From contig DFXY01000037.1 of NCBI GenBank assembly GCA_002381945.1, forward strand, positions 45,175 through 75,731: a DNA stretch of 30,557 nt. Reading direction: 5' to 3'. Position 1 is the stretch's first letter. Every line of letters starts with the position of its first letter. Position numbers and translations under genes: made by a program. Positions 8,822 through 16,721 of the stretch are shown in pieces. Below the pieces are notes generated by a model. It was not told the origin of the DNA, ran no database searches, and saw only the letters and a program-made list of their open reading frames with translations. The stretch is from Bacteriovoracaceae bacterium UBA4096. GTDB taxonomy: Bacteria > Bdellovibrionota > Bacteriovoracia > Bacteriovoracales > Bacteriovoracaceae.

Positions 8822-9406
8822 ATGGCACGCTTAGTTGGTAATCCAGCTCCGTATTTTAAAGCAGAAGCACTTGTTAACGGTGAAAGCAAAACAATCTCTC
8901 TAGATGACTATAAAGGCAAGTGGAAGGTTCTTTTCTTCTACCCTCTAGATTTTACTTTTGTTTGTCCAACCGAAATTATTGCCTATTCTGATGCCGCTGA
9001 AAAATTCAAAGCAATGAATTGTGAATTGATCGCTTGTTCAGTTGATTCATTCCACTCTCACCTTGCTTGGACTAAACAGCCTCGTAACGAAGGTGGTCTG
9101 GGGGAAGTCAAATTCCCAATCATCGCTGACCTAGATAAGAAAGTCGCTCGTGACTATGAAGTTCTGGTTAACGATCAGGTAGCTCTTCGTGGCCTATTCT
9201 TGATTGATGATCAAAACGTGATTCAACACTCTACTATCAACAACCTTTCAGTAGGCCGAAGTGTAGACGAGACTCTTCGTCTTCTTGAAGCTTACCAATT
9301 CACAGCGAAGTCAGGCGAAGTTTGCCCGGCCAACTGGAAAAAAGGTGCTGATACTATGAAGCCAGATCCAACTGGTTCTAAAGCATGGTTCAAAAAGAAC
9401 GCTTAA
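8822..9406 (+). CDS. Typical 2-Cys peroxiredoxin (AhpC/Prx1 family)
   Basis: A 194-residue thiol peroxidase that reduces hydrogen peroxide and organic peroxides in the cytoplasm. The peroxidatic Cys48 is in FTFVCPTE and the resolving Cys168 in GEVCPANW. Between them is GGLG (91-94), and the tail ends in a WFKK segment after PTGSKA. GGLG plus an aromatic C-terminal motif is the signature of the over-oxidation-sensitive Prx1 type, commoner in eukaryotes but known in bacteria. The ribosome binding site AAGGAG is five bases before ATG. The gene stands alone, between its promoter and a strong terminator, divergent from clpP. No ahpF or sulfiredoxin is present in the window. Confidence 0.96.
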   Translation: MARLVGNPAPYFKAEALVNGESKTISLDDYKGKWKVLFFYPLDFTFVCPTEIIAYSDAAEKFKAMNCELIACSVDSFHSHLAWTKQPRNEGGLGEVKFPIIADLDKKVARDYEVLVNDQVALRGLFLIDDQNVIQHSTINNLSVGRSVDETLRLLEAYQFTAKSGEVCPANWKKGADTMKPDPTGSKAWFKKNA

Positions 9407-9430
9407 TAACTGACGAAAAAGATCAGTGAC

Positions 9431-9463
9431 AAAGAGGGGGGCCAAAAGCTCCCCTTTTTGTTT
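9431..9463 (+). terminator. Intrinsic terminator of the peroxiredoxin gene
   Basis: A 12-bp stem (two G-U pairs) AAAGAGGGGGGC/GCTCCCCTTTTT with loop CAAAA, merging into a T-rich tail, 24 bp after the stop. Confidence 0.9.
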
Positions 9464-9716
9464 AGAAGTTTCCTAATGCCTCCATGTAAGAACGATGTAA
9501 GATCGGTAAATTATTCATCATTTTCTCTCTGCGCTATCAGTAATCTTTACAAAAACTCAAGATCACAACTTCCAGTTCTTGTCGAAAGGCCATCTGGCCC
9601 ATTATAAGGGTCTTCTAAAAAAATCGAATCAACCGCCAAAAGCTTGGCGCGAAGTTTGCGAGCAATGAGCTAACGGATTGAACATGAGGTTCGGATCCAA
9701 GACTTAAGGGGAATGA
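9464..9716. other. Gene-free stretch between peroxiredoxin and small-protein genes
   Basis: With the preceding terminator this makes a 310-bp gap between genes. I see no convincing gene. On the minus strand there is an open stretch of about 40 codons without a start or ribosome binding site, plus a short dyad GGCCATCTGGCC near 9588. The promoter of the next gene presumably lies here but cannot be pinned down. Confidence 0.5.
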
Positions 9717-9983
9717 ATGAACGTGGTGAATTTGGGTGATTTTAAAGAACTTAAAGAAATTAAGAAATCGGAAGATGCCTATAGACTCTATTTAAAGACA
9801 TTAGCTAATTCACAACTTGAGGGTGAAGTGAATCATCTATTGGAAGAGTTTTCTGGGGATGTTTATGGAAAAGATTTTTTTAATAAAGGTCACCTGATCT
9901 TGAAAGAAATTTCATCCCGGGCCGAGCCACCTGTAAAGGCCAAAATTGAATCTTTAAATCAGGATACCCTTCGACTTTTATAA
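9717..9983 (+). CDS. Small conserved-looking helical protein, unknown
   Basis: An 88-residue soluble, charged, helix-rich protein (many Lys, Glu and Leu; no Cys, signal or membrane segment). It has a purine-rich AAGGGGAATGA stretch just before the ATG and is followed directly by a hairpin terminator, which supports it as a real single gene. I do not recognise the family. Confidence 0.72.
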   Translation: MNVVNLGDFKELKEIKKSEDAYRLYLKTLANSQLEGEVNHLLEEFSGDVYGKDFFNKGHLILKEISSRAEPPVKAKIESLNQDTLRLL

Positions 9984-10013
9984 AACGGGGGACTCTCCAT
10001 CCCCCGTTCTTTG
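9984..10013. terminator. Bidirectional terminator hairpin
   Basis: AACGGGGG (9984-9991) and CCCCCGTT (10001-10008) form a stem with a 9-nt loop, between two convergent genes. TTCTTT follows on the plus strand and TTTTAT on the minus strand, so it can serve both. Confidence 0.8.
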
Positions 10014-10028
10014 AAAAACAATAAGTAC

Positions 10029-10514
10029 CTACTGGCGACGAGAATCATCCTGATTCTGACTTCTTTGCCCAGATTGCTGTCCACCTCGATTGGCATTCTG
10101 CTGGTGGCCCATATCAGAACCGGAACCTACTCCTGAGGTTCTATTTTTATTCAAGTCCTGGCCAGACTGGTTTTGCTTAACCCCCTTTTGAGGTTGCTCC
10201 TGGCCCTGCTGTTGGAATTCCTGCGAATTCGACCCCTGTGAACCACGGGAATTTTGAAGACCCTGTGATCCAGCTTGCTGCCCGCTTCCGGCCTGCCTTT
10301 GACCTCCACTTTGGAAGTCACGAGATTCATCACTCTCGGTGCCAGGTATTCCACTGCGATCCAAATCAATCTCATCACGATCGATCGGTTTATCAGAAGC
10401 ATCCTGACTGCTAAAGCTTTTTTCATTTGCTTGACCCTGGTTAATATTTTTATTATCGCGGGTTGGATTTTTTCTGACTTGTTCTGATTGGTTTTCAATA
10501 TTCTCATTTTCCAT
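10029..10514 (-). CDS. Gln/Gly/Ser-rich intrinsically disordered protein
   Basis: A 161-residue, extremely hydrophilic protein with no hydrophobic core. The first half is charged (DRDEIDLDRSG), and the second half is made mostly of Gln, Gly, Ser, Asn and Arg with GQQ/GSQ-like words. There is no signal peptide. The start has an excellent AAGGAGG site four bases before ATG, which argues that this frame, not the overlapping 148-codon frame on the same strand, is translated. The composition recalls hydrophilin-like stress proteins, but no family is recognised. The next two genes on the other strand (an OmpA-like lipoprotein and Dps) suggest a stress or envelope setting. Confidence 0.78.
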   Translation of the reverse strand: MENENIENQSEQVRKNPTRDNKNINQGQANEKSFSSQDASDKPIDRDEIDLDRSGIPGTESDESRDFQSGGQRQAGSGQQAGSQGLQNSRGSQGSNSQEFQQQGQEQPQKGVKQNQSGQDLNKNRTSGVGSGSDMGHQQNANRGGQQSGQRSQNQDDSRRQ

Positions 10515-10741
10515 ACATCCTCCTTATGGATTAACTCTGAAGGTAAATGAGCAGACCTGATGCCAATAAAGAGATTTGATATTTTGTGCGTTTGCAACTA
10601 ATCACTCGGTTTAAAAGTCACTGCATCAGGGGAATATCACCCCACAAGCGTTAACTTTCCAGCTTCTAACTTCATGAATCTTAGTAAATTAGGTATGGCT
10701 TGATTTTTGCTTTTTAAGACTGACTGTTGCGCAGGAGGCTT

Positions 10742-11332
10742 ATGAAATCAAGAATGATTGTGACCTTGGCCATGGCCACTATGAGTCTGATTTTTGCGGC
10801 CGGATGTTCGTCTTCGGACGCAAAAAAAAAATCGGCAGAAGAAATTCAAAAAGCTCAAAACCAAACCGCCATTGGAACCCACTACACCACTGTCGTCTTT
10901 GAAAAGGGAGAAGCCGCTCTCTCAACTATAAATAAAGCTGATATCAAAAAACTGGCGGCAAATGCCCGGCAAAACAAAAAACCGATTGAGGAAATTCGTA
11001 TCCTTGCCTGGGGCGATAAAGAGTACCCTGATAAAATAAATGGGAAGGCCGGACCAAGTGAGATCATACTGGCATCAGAAAGGGCAAGAGTCATCCGGGA
11101 ACTGCTGGAAAAAGAACTCAAAGAATACGAGGACATCGATTCTTATAATATGGCGAGGCGACCCAACTTATTAAGTAAAGTTCTAAGGAATGACGAATAT
11201 GATGTGAAGCAGGCCTTTGAGAGCAGTGGCACCACAGGCTCTACATTACCTGACGGGTCAGTCTCATATACTAAAGCATCAAAGGCCATGGTTATTATTG
11301 ATTATGAAGGTGAAGAAGATTTTTTAAAATAG
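10742..11332 (+). CDS. Lipoprotein with OmpA-like domain
   Basis: A 196-residue lipoprotein. The signal peptide ends in a lipobox, FAAGC, with lipid-modified Cys22. A Lys/Ala/Gln-rich linker follows, then a domain with OmpA/Pal features: VVFEKGEAAL near the start, a strand IRILAWGD, and a helix ASERARVIRELL resembling the LSxxRAxxV motif. It probably sits in the outer membrane and may contact peptidoglycan, though the usual NxxLSxxRA match is imperfect. The start is the ATG preceded by AGGAGG; a TTG 15 bp upstream would put that site inside the gene. Dps follows after 8 bp, so the two are probably co-transcribed. Confidence 0.85.
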   Translation: MKSRMIVTLAMATMSLIFAAGCSSSDAKKKSAEEIQKAQNQTAIGTHYTTVVFEKGEAALSTINKADIKKLAANARQNKKPIEEIRILAWGDKEYPDKINGKAGPSEIILASERARVIRELLEKELKEYEDIDSYNMARRPNLLSKVLRNDEYDVKQAFESSGTTGSTLPDGSVSYTKASKAMVIIDYEGEEDFLK

Positions 11333-11340
11333 GAGCAGCT

Positions 11341-11856
11341 ATGCCAAACAAAATCCAGGCCGAATTCTTAGAACCAAATATCAATATTGGAATCAGTGAA
11401 AAAGACCGTAAAATTGTTTGCAAGGGACTTTCCAAATTATTGGCAGATTCCTATTTGCTCTACCTTAAAACTCAAAACTATCACTGGAACGTAACAGGAA
11501 AAATGTTTCAGCCACTCCATACGCTATTTGAAGATCAATATAAGGAGATGGCAGAGGCAGTGGATGATATTGCGGAACGAATCCGAACTTTAGGAGAATT
11601 TGCTCCAGGATCATTCACCTCATTTTTAAAAGTGACTTCTATCCGGGAAGAAAGCAGCATTCCGACAGCAGAAGAGATGATACACAATCTGGTGCAGGGT
11701 AATGAAGCGGTTGTCACAACAGCCCGTCAAATTGTTGCCGAGGCCAATGAATGTGAAGATGATGTTACAACCGACCTGATGGTAGAAAGAATGCAAATCC
11801 ATGAAAAAAATGCCTGGATGTTAAGAAGTATGATCGCCTCTAATAAAACACATTAG
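11341..11856 (+). CDS. dps: Dps-family ferritin-like DNA-protecting protein
   Basis: A 171-residue member of the Dps family. These dodecamers oxidise and store iron using peroxide and can coat DNA in starved or stressed cells. The ferroxidase signature is complete: His48-Trp49 in NYHWNVTG, His60 and Glu64 in LHTLFEDQY, then Asp75 and Glu79 in VDDIAERI. The length is normal. AGGAG lies five bases before ATG. It lies 8 bp after the OmpA-like lipoprotein gene. Its stop codon overlaps the stop of the convergent kinase gene by 3 bp, leaving no room for a separate terminator. Confidence 0.96.
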   Translation: MPNKIQAEFLEPNINIGISEKDRKIVCKGLSKLLADSYLLYLKTQNYHWNVTGKMFQPLHTLFEDQYKEMAEAVDDIAERIRTLGEFAPGSFTSFLKVTSIREESSIPTAEEMIHNLVQGNEAVVTTARQIVAEANECEDDVTTDLMVERMQIHEKNAWMLRSMIASNKTH

Positions 11857-13382
11857 TTAATATACTTATTCACATTGGCCACCAGCGCCTCGAGATCTAT
11901 CGGTTTCGTTATAACCTCTGAATACAAATCACGCTTGACCACTCCTTCAACTTCCTGTGGAGAAGCTGAAATCATCACGACGGGGCAATTCCTGGCAGCT
12001 TCGATAGCATTTTTTTTCAAGAGGAATTCACTGCCATTCATTTCATCCATATGAAAATCCACTACGACGAGATTGGGAAGATGTTTACCCTTAATCAAAC
12101 AATCCAGTGCCTCTTTAGGACTATGAAACGAATGGATTGCATACCCTTCCTGGCCTAAGGCCCAGCTAATGACTTCTCTTAAATCCTCATCATCATCTAC
12201 TATATAAACTTTTTTCCGTTTATCTTTGTGAGAATCATAATAAGAAAAAGCAACTTGCTCCTGATCTACTTTGGGCAGACTAAAACTGAAGCGGGCCCCT
12301 TGTCCCGGAACATTTTCTGCTTCTATATGGCCGCCATGGGCCTCGATGATGGTTTTACAGATAAAGAGTCCAAGCCCTGTGCCTGGACTTTGTGAATTGT
12401 TACCCATCCAGTACTTTTCAAAGACACGTGTCAATTCAATATCATTCAGCCCTGGACCGGAATCCATAACACTGACAATCAGCTCCTGATAGTGCTCCTC
12501 CATCGATATATGGATGATTCCTTTCTCGGGAGTAAATTTAATCGCGTTATTGAGTAAATTAGATAAAACCTGAAACATTTTATTTCGGTCGAGTGACACC
12601 ATCGATTTTGAAGGAGGAAAACTTCGCTTAATGAGGATTTCTTTCTGTTGAAGCAAGGGCCTGTGACTATCAATCACTTCGTGAAAAAGAGTTTCTAAAT
12701 CCATTTTTATTTTCGAAAGATTCGTTAAGCTATTATTCGACTTACTCCTATCAAGTAAATCTGAAATGAGTAGCTTCATGCGATCAGTTGTTTTCAATAT
12801 CCGGTTGGCCTGGATCTTAACTTCTTCTCCTAAAATGGATTTAGGAGAACGTGCTACGGCCCTAAGGAGCATTTGAGCTTCAAGTTGAATGGCACTTAGA
12901 GGATTTTTAATGTCATGGGAAACAATGGCAATCATCTGTTCTTTTTGAGCAAAAGCTTCTGTCGCCAGCTTATGAGCAAGAGCTTCTTTATTTTTTGTAT
13001 CGTATTCACGCAAGATACGGTTGATAACCGGTTGAATCCTTCCGAGACGTGATTTCAAGACAATATCCTCAACTCCCGCTTTCATCATGTCGGCCACATC
13101 TTCTTCGCCCATTCGCTCGGAGACCAGTATAAAAGGAAGGTCCTGAGAGAAAGACCTGACAATCATCAAGGCTTCCATAGAAGGTAAAAATTTGTTACCA
13201 AAATCTGAAATGACAAGATTCCATGAATGAGTTTTTAATTGATTTCTGAGTTCACTGTCGTTTGCAACTTTCATGAAAACGATTTTAAAATTGAGTTTTA
13301 AAAGCTCTTGATAGAGTCCATTACAGTCATTTTCAGAATCTTCAATAGAAAGAATATGTAGTGTTTTTTCTGAGTGAAACAT
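11853..13382 (-). CDS. Hybrid histidine kinase, REC-HisKA-HATPase-REC
   Basis: A 509-residue soluble kinase with no membrane segment. An N-terminal receiver has Asp60 in VISDFG and Lys110 in VLKS. The dimerisation helix has the phospho-acceptor His156 in SHDIKNPLSA. The ATP lid has an N-box (NLLNNAIKF, about 275-283), DSGPGL (about 307-312) and GTGLGL (334-339). A second, C-terminal receiver has DDDED, Asp442 in VVDFHM and Lys493 in ITKPID. It is a phosphorelay component: the N-terminal receiver probably takes the input and the C-terminal receiver passes phosphate to an HPt protein such as the one encoded 415 bp upstream. The ATG at 13382 is chosen; a TTG at 13412 is possible, and neither has a strong binding site. 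Confidence 0.93.
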   Translation of the reverse strand: MFHSEKTLHILSIEDSENDCNGLYQELLKLNFKIVFMKVANDSELRNQLKTHSWNLVISDFGNKFLPSMEALMIVRSFSQDLPFILVSERMGEEDVADMMKAGVEDIVLKSRLGRIQPVINRILREYDTKNKEALAHKLATEAFAQKEQMIAIVSHDIKNPLSAIQLEAQMLLRAVARSPKSILGEEVKIQANRILKTTDRMKLLISDLLDRSKSNNSLTNLSKIKMDLETLFHEVIDSHRPLLQQKEILIKRSFPPSKSMVSLDRNKMFQVLSNLLNNAIKFTPEKGIIHISMEEHYQELIVSVMDSGPGLNDIELTRVFEKYWMGNNSQSPGTGLGLFICKTIIEAHGGHIEAENVPGQGARFSFSLPKVDQEQVAFSYYDSHKDKRKKVYIVDDDEDLREVISWALGQEGYAIHSFHSPKEALDCLIKGKHLPNLVVVDFHMDEMNGSEFLLKKNAIEAARNCPVVMISASPQEVEGVVKRDLYSEVITKPIDLEALVANVNKYIN

Positions 13383-13482
13383 ATGAACAATTCTTTTATT
13401 ACCAGCGACCAAGGTTGCATAACATAGCTGCAGCCGAAGAATTAGTCATGGGGTTCAAGAGAATTTTAGATAGTCTAAAGCT

Positions 13483-13659
13483 TCACTTCAAGATGAGAGA
13501 ATTTAAAGCATCTTTTAAAATCAAAGTCTTTAATTGCGAATGTTTAACTGATTCTTCAATCAGGCCATACCCTAAGAACTTTTTTAAAGAATCTTTCATT
13601 AATTGGCCTTGGGCCTTCGTCAGGGAAACTCTTTTTGATATTTTTCTTCTCGGCTGCAT
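13483..13659 (-). CDS. Small basic protein between kinase and HPt genes
   Basis: A 58-residue protein with a basic N-terminus (MQPRRKISKR) followed by amphipathic helical sequence rich in Lys and Leu. GGAG lies six bases before the ATG, and the orientation matches the HPt and kinase genes on either side. I do not recognise it. Being short, it could be a chance frame, and a 109-codon frame overlaps it on the other strand. The binding site and composition favour this one. Confidence 0.5.
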   Translation of the reverse strand: MQPRRKISKRVSLTKAQGQLMKDSLKKFLGYGLIEESVKHSQLKTLILKDALNSLILK

Positions 13660-13796
13660 GGTTACTCCAAAATGCGGTTTAAGCACTTAGCAAGGTCAAT
13701 GCCAATGAGGTACATTTGAAAGTCATTGAAAGCAGAATAAGAAAGGAGAAGCATCATAGGTAATGGGGCAAGATCGGACAAAATAACTGGGGCAAT

Positions 13797-14069
13797 TTAG
13801 AAATGGGTCTGAACGCTTTGAATGACAGTTTCCATTTTCTGGATAAGAATTTTAACTTTTTCTTTATCTCTTTTTAGTGCGGCCCTTTCCATTTCATGGC
13901 CAATTTGAGCTATTTGGGGAACATCAAAAGTCACGGCATTGCCTTTGACCTGATGGCCAAGTTTTTGAGCAAATGAATAATCCCCCTGCTCAAGAGTAGA
14001 TCTTAGCCGTTCAATGTCTTGAATCCTTCGGCTTAAGTACTTAATTTTTAATTCAACAGGCACTTTCAT
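13797..14069 (-). CDS. Histidine phosphotransfer (HPt) domain protein
   Basis: A 90-residue single-domain HPt protein that shuttles phosphate between receivers. The phosphorylatable His39 lies in the diagnostic GHQVKGNAVTF (H-x-x-K-G), inside a predicted four-helix bundle. The start at MKVPVEL fits the usual N-terminus of such proteins; the frame is open to 14132 and could add 21 residues. No strong binding site helps decide. It lies upstream of the hybrid kinase on the same strand and is its natural partner, though no operon is proven. Confidence 0.85.
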   Translation of the reverse strand: MKVPVELKIKYLSRRIQDIERLRSTLEQGDYSFAQKLGHQVKGNAVTFDVPQIAQIGHEMERAALKRDKEKVKILIQKMETVIQSVQTHF

Positions 14070-14255
14070 AGAGCTACTTAGTTTAGTCAATAAAGTTGCT
14101 GGATCATAAGAGAATGCGAGATAGCATGGCAATTGAGGATTGCCTAAATTTTATCTGAAGCTGGTTCATTATTCCGGTAAAATCTTCAATTCCTCTCCCA
14201 AAAAAAGATAAAAAATACCATACTCGGACAGAACTTATGATCCGGAGACTAGATC

Positions 14256-14795
14256 ATGATTAAAGGCCTGGCCTTTCATTTATTTTTCATGCTTTTGATT
14301 ACTGCCTGTGATCCGTTTGGTTTTGGTTTTAAAAAAAATCCTGCTTATGTATTAAATGAAGCCTTCATTGCCATCAGTAATCTTGATCATGAAAGTTTTC
14401 TGGAAGTTACCGGAAAAGAAGTTTTATGCGTTTATGGAAATCCTACGGGGCTTACCTATTTAAAGAACAACCTGACTATCAACCAGGAAAATATAAAAAT
14501 AAATCCCAATGTTCTTGAATCCAGGCACTCAAAGTCTCCTAAATTTGTGGGCTACTGGTCATACTATCAAGAGCGATATCAAGTAGATATTGAAGATAAG
14601 GTGAGTAAAGCCTTGATAATGAAGGCCTATGTGGATTGTGATTATGGAACTGATCAGGAAAAAGACGATCGTTTTGTAAATCTTTCTCCAGAAAAATACA
14701 AAAAGAAAGAATGCCGACTAATAAAAGTAAAGCCCAGTACTTTTACTCCCCTGCCCGTTCCTGAAAAATGTGACATCATGAAAGTAAATCTATAG
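14256..14795 (+). CDS. Putative lipoprotein, unknown
   Basis: A 179-residue protein with a short signal peptide ending in LITAC, so Cys18 should be lipidated. The mature protein begins Cys-Asp, the residue pair that in enterobacteria keeps lipoproteins in the inner membrane; whether that rule holds here is unknown. There are further Cys residues (57, 128, 152 and 167), possibly two disulfides. GGAG lies eight bases before ATG. The 3' end overlaps the convergent PilZ gene by 6 bp. The family is not recognised. Confidence 0.75.
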   Translation: MIKGLAFHLFFMLLITACDPFGFGFKKNPAYVLNEAFIAISNLDHESFLEVTGKEVLCVYGNPTGLTYLKNNLTINQENIKINPNVLESRHSKSPKFVGYWSYYQERYQVDIEDKVSKALIMKAYVDCDYGTDQEKDDRFVNLSPEKYKKKECRLIKVKPSTFTPLPVPEKCDIMKVNL

Positions 14796-15353
14796 CCACT
14801 GAAGACTCCGGTAATCATGGCTGACTTGAGACCTGAGCTGAGCAATCTTTTCTGTTTCATAATAACCAAGGATAGGAGCAAGCGTACGAACCCTATCGCG
14901 GGTCTCCTCATCAGTATTAAATGAATCGATTAAAGTCTGAAGGTAAATCAGATTAGACGAAAAGTTCACAACAAAGGTTTCAATAATCTTCTGATCGGCT
15001 TCTGAGATGCGTATAAATTCAAGGCCAAACCTCGAGCGAAATATATTATCCAGATTTTGCGATAATTCTTCTCTTCGAACCAGCTTGGCCTTTACCCTGA
15101 TTACATGCCTGCCGAAGAGCTCGCGCGAAAACGTTTTCATTTTCAATAGAGTAAAGTTTTTTAAAGAGGGAATCTGAGGAATGGCAATAAGTAGCGGAAC
15201 ATCATCATTATCTGGAAAGCTTGGCAGCTGATCCAGGAGGATTCCGCCTTCAGATATATTTAACGTAGAAGCTTTCAGAACATAAGAATTATCAGCGTAG
15301 AGTATGCTTTCCTTAAAAGGGGCCCGCAAATGTCTACGCTGATAATTCTTCAT
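14790..15353 (-). CDS. PilZ-domain protein (c-di-GMP binding)
   Basis: A 187-residue soluble protein. Both PilZ ligand motifs are present: Arg6-x3-Arg10 in QRRHLRAP, and Asn32-x-Ser34-x-x-Gly37 in LNISEGGILL. It should bind cyclic di-GMP and respond to it. The C-terminal part after about 110 is helical and has no assigned role. Its ATG overlaps the TAA of the PhoH-family gene by one base and lacks a strong binding site of its own, so translation is probably coupled to that gene. Confidence 0.87.
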   Translation of the reverse strand: MKNYQRRHLRAPFKESILYADNSYVLKASTLNISEGGILLDQLPSFPDNDDVPLLIAIPQIPSLKNFTLLKMKTFSRELFGRHVIRVKAKLVRREELSQNLDNIFRSRFGLEFIRISEADQKIIETFVVNFSSNLIYLQTLIDSFNTDEETRDRVRTLAPILGYYETEKIAQLRSQVSHDYRSLQWL

Positions 15354-16672
15354 TATAACAACTTAGATGCAATCTCTGAAAGAGGTGAACGTTCACCAAC
15401 CTGCAACTTCACATGAGCGACAATTTCTTCATTCTTTAGCTTATCGATGGTGTAGACAAGACCATTGTTAAGAGCGTCCAGATAAGGATTATCAATCTGT
15501 TCCGAGTCACCAGTTAAAATAATCTTTGTACCTTCACCTGCACGGGTAATGATGGTTTTAATCTCATGAGGAGTTAAATTCTGAGATTCATCTACAATCA
15601 TAAACTGCTGAGGAAGTGAGCGTCCTCTGATATATGTAAGAGGTTCAACATGGAGAAGACCCTGATTAATCAATTCATCCCAAGTTGTCATTTCATTGCG
15701 GGCACGTTGATTGCCAAACAAGAAATCAATATTGTCAAAAATTGGCTGCATCCATGGGCCCAGTTTTTCATTGATATCACCTGGTAAGAAACCTAAGTCT
15801 CTTCCCATAGGAACAATTGGACGAGAGACCAGTACCCGCGAATAATTCTGCTTTGTGATAGCACATTCCAGACCCGCTGCAATTGCCATCAAAGTTTTAC
15901 CCGTTCCTGCCTTACCGACTAATGAAACAAGATTAATCTCATTATTTAATAGGGCATCCATGGCAAATTGCTGCTCAATATTTTTAGGGTGAATACCCCA
16001 AACTCCTTCCTTCGGTTTTATCAAGGGAACAATTCCACCTTTTTTTGCATGGAAGCGCCCAAGAGCTTTCTTGAAAGGATTATTCTTGTCTACTAAGATG
16101 AGGTATTCATTTGGGTAGATACTAGGTATGTCACCTGGCTCGAGCTTCAAAAATCTTTCTTTTTCAAATTCCTCGATTTTTTCCAAATCAAATGCGACTT
16201 GCCTTTGACCTGAGTAAAGCTCATCGACAGTGACATCGATAGTTTCATAATCTTCTGCTTGAATATTAACAGCATCAGATTTGATTCTTAAGTTAATGTC
16301 TTTCGTGATGAGAATGACATTTTCACCAGCTTCCTTCAGGTTTAGTGCCGATGCAAGAATGATGTTATCATTCAGGTCAAGCTTAAGTCCTGAACCAGCT
16401 GTCCCCTTGTATTCTTTTGTCACACTAACTTGCAGTGTTCCGCCGTTCTCTAAAGTAATCCCTTTAAAAAGAGACCCTTCACTTCGGAAACCATCGATTA
16501 ATCGAGAAAAATAACGGGCGTTTCGACCATTTTCATTCTGATCTTTTTTGAACCTGTCGAGTTCTTCGATGACTGTCAGAGGAATGAAGACTTTGTTCTT
16601 AGGACCGAATTTGTTGATAGCGAGGGGATCAAGTAACAGGACGTTTGTGTCCAGAATGAACGTTTTATTCAA
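15353..16672 (-). CDS. PIN domain-PhoH ATPase fusion (PhoH2 type)
   Basis: A 439-residue two-domain protein. Residues 1-150 are a PIN RNase domain with acidic residues Asp8 (ILDTN), Glu36/37, Asp102 and Asp125. Residues about 230-439 are a PhoH ATPase with Walker A GKAGTGKT (253-260) and Walker B MIVDESQNL (358-366). This PIN-PhoH order is that of PhoH2/YlaK proteins, reported as RNA helicase-nucleases. The start is TTG with a strong GGAGG eight bases upstream. It is the first gene of a pair with the PilZ gene. No antitoxin-like gene precedes it, although PhoH2 is linked to one in mycobacteria. Confidence 0.94.
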   Translation of the reverse strand: MNKTFILDTNVLLLDPLAINKFGPKNKVFIPLTVIEELDRFKKDQNENGRNARYFSRLIDGFRSEGSLFKGITLENGGTLQVSVTKEYKGTAGSGLKLDLNDNIILASALNLKEAGENVILITKDINLRIKSDAVNIQAEDYETIDVTVDELYSGQRQVAFDLEKIEEFEKERFLKLEPGDIPSIYPNEYLILVDKNNPFKKALGRFHAKKGGIVPLIKPKEGVWGIHPKNIEQQFAMDALLNNEINLVSLVGKAGTGKTLMAIAAGLECAITKQNYSRVLVSRPIVPMGRDLGFLPGDINEKLGPWMQPIFDNIDFLFGNQRARNEMTTWDELINQGLLHVEPLTYIRGRSLPQQFMIVDESQNLTPHEIKTIITRAGEGTKIILTGDSEQIDNPYLDALNNGLVYTIDKLKNEEIVAHVKLQVGERSPLSEIASKLL

Positions 16673-16721
16673 AATAATCCTCCAATCCGTGGGGGTGTGT
16701 GCTTAAAATTAGGATAGGAAA

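Noticed and set aside
9540..9700. Minus-strand open stretch of about 40 codons with a protein-like segment (FLEDPYNGPDGLSTR)
   Set aside because: No plausible start codon or ribosome binding site, and the length is expected by chance.
10151..10597. A 148-codon minus-strand frame overlapping the disordered-protein gene
   Set aside because: It lacks a ribosome binding site, while the overlapping frame has AAGGAGG at a proper distance; the low-complexity DNA keeps several frames open.
13361..13690. A 109-codon plus-strand frame between kinase and HPt genes
   Set aside because: No ribosome binding site, Phe-rich composition typical of an antisense frame, and it overlaps the kinase start and the small basic gene.
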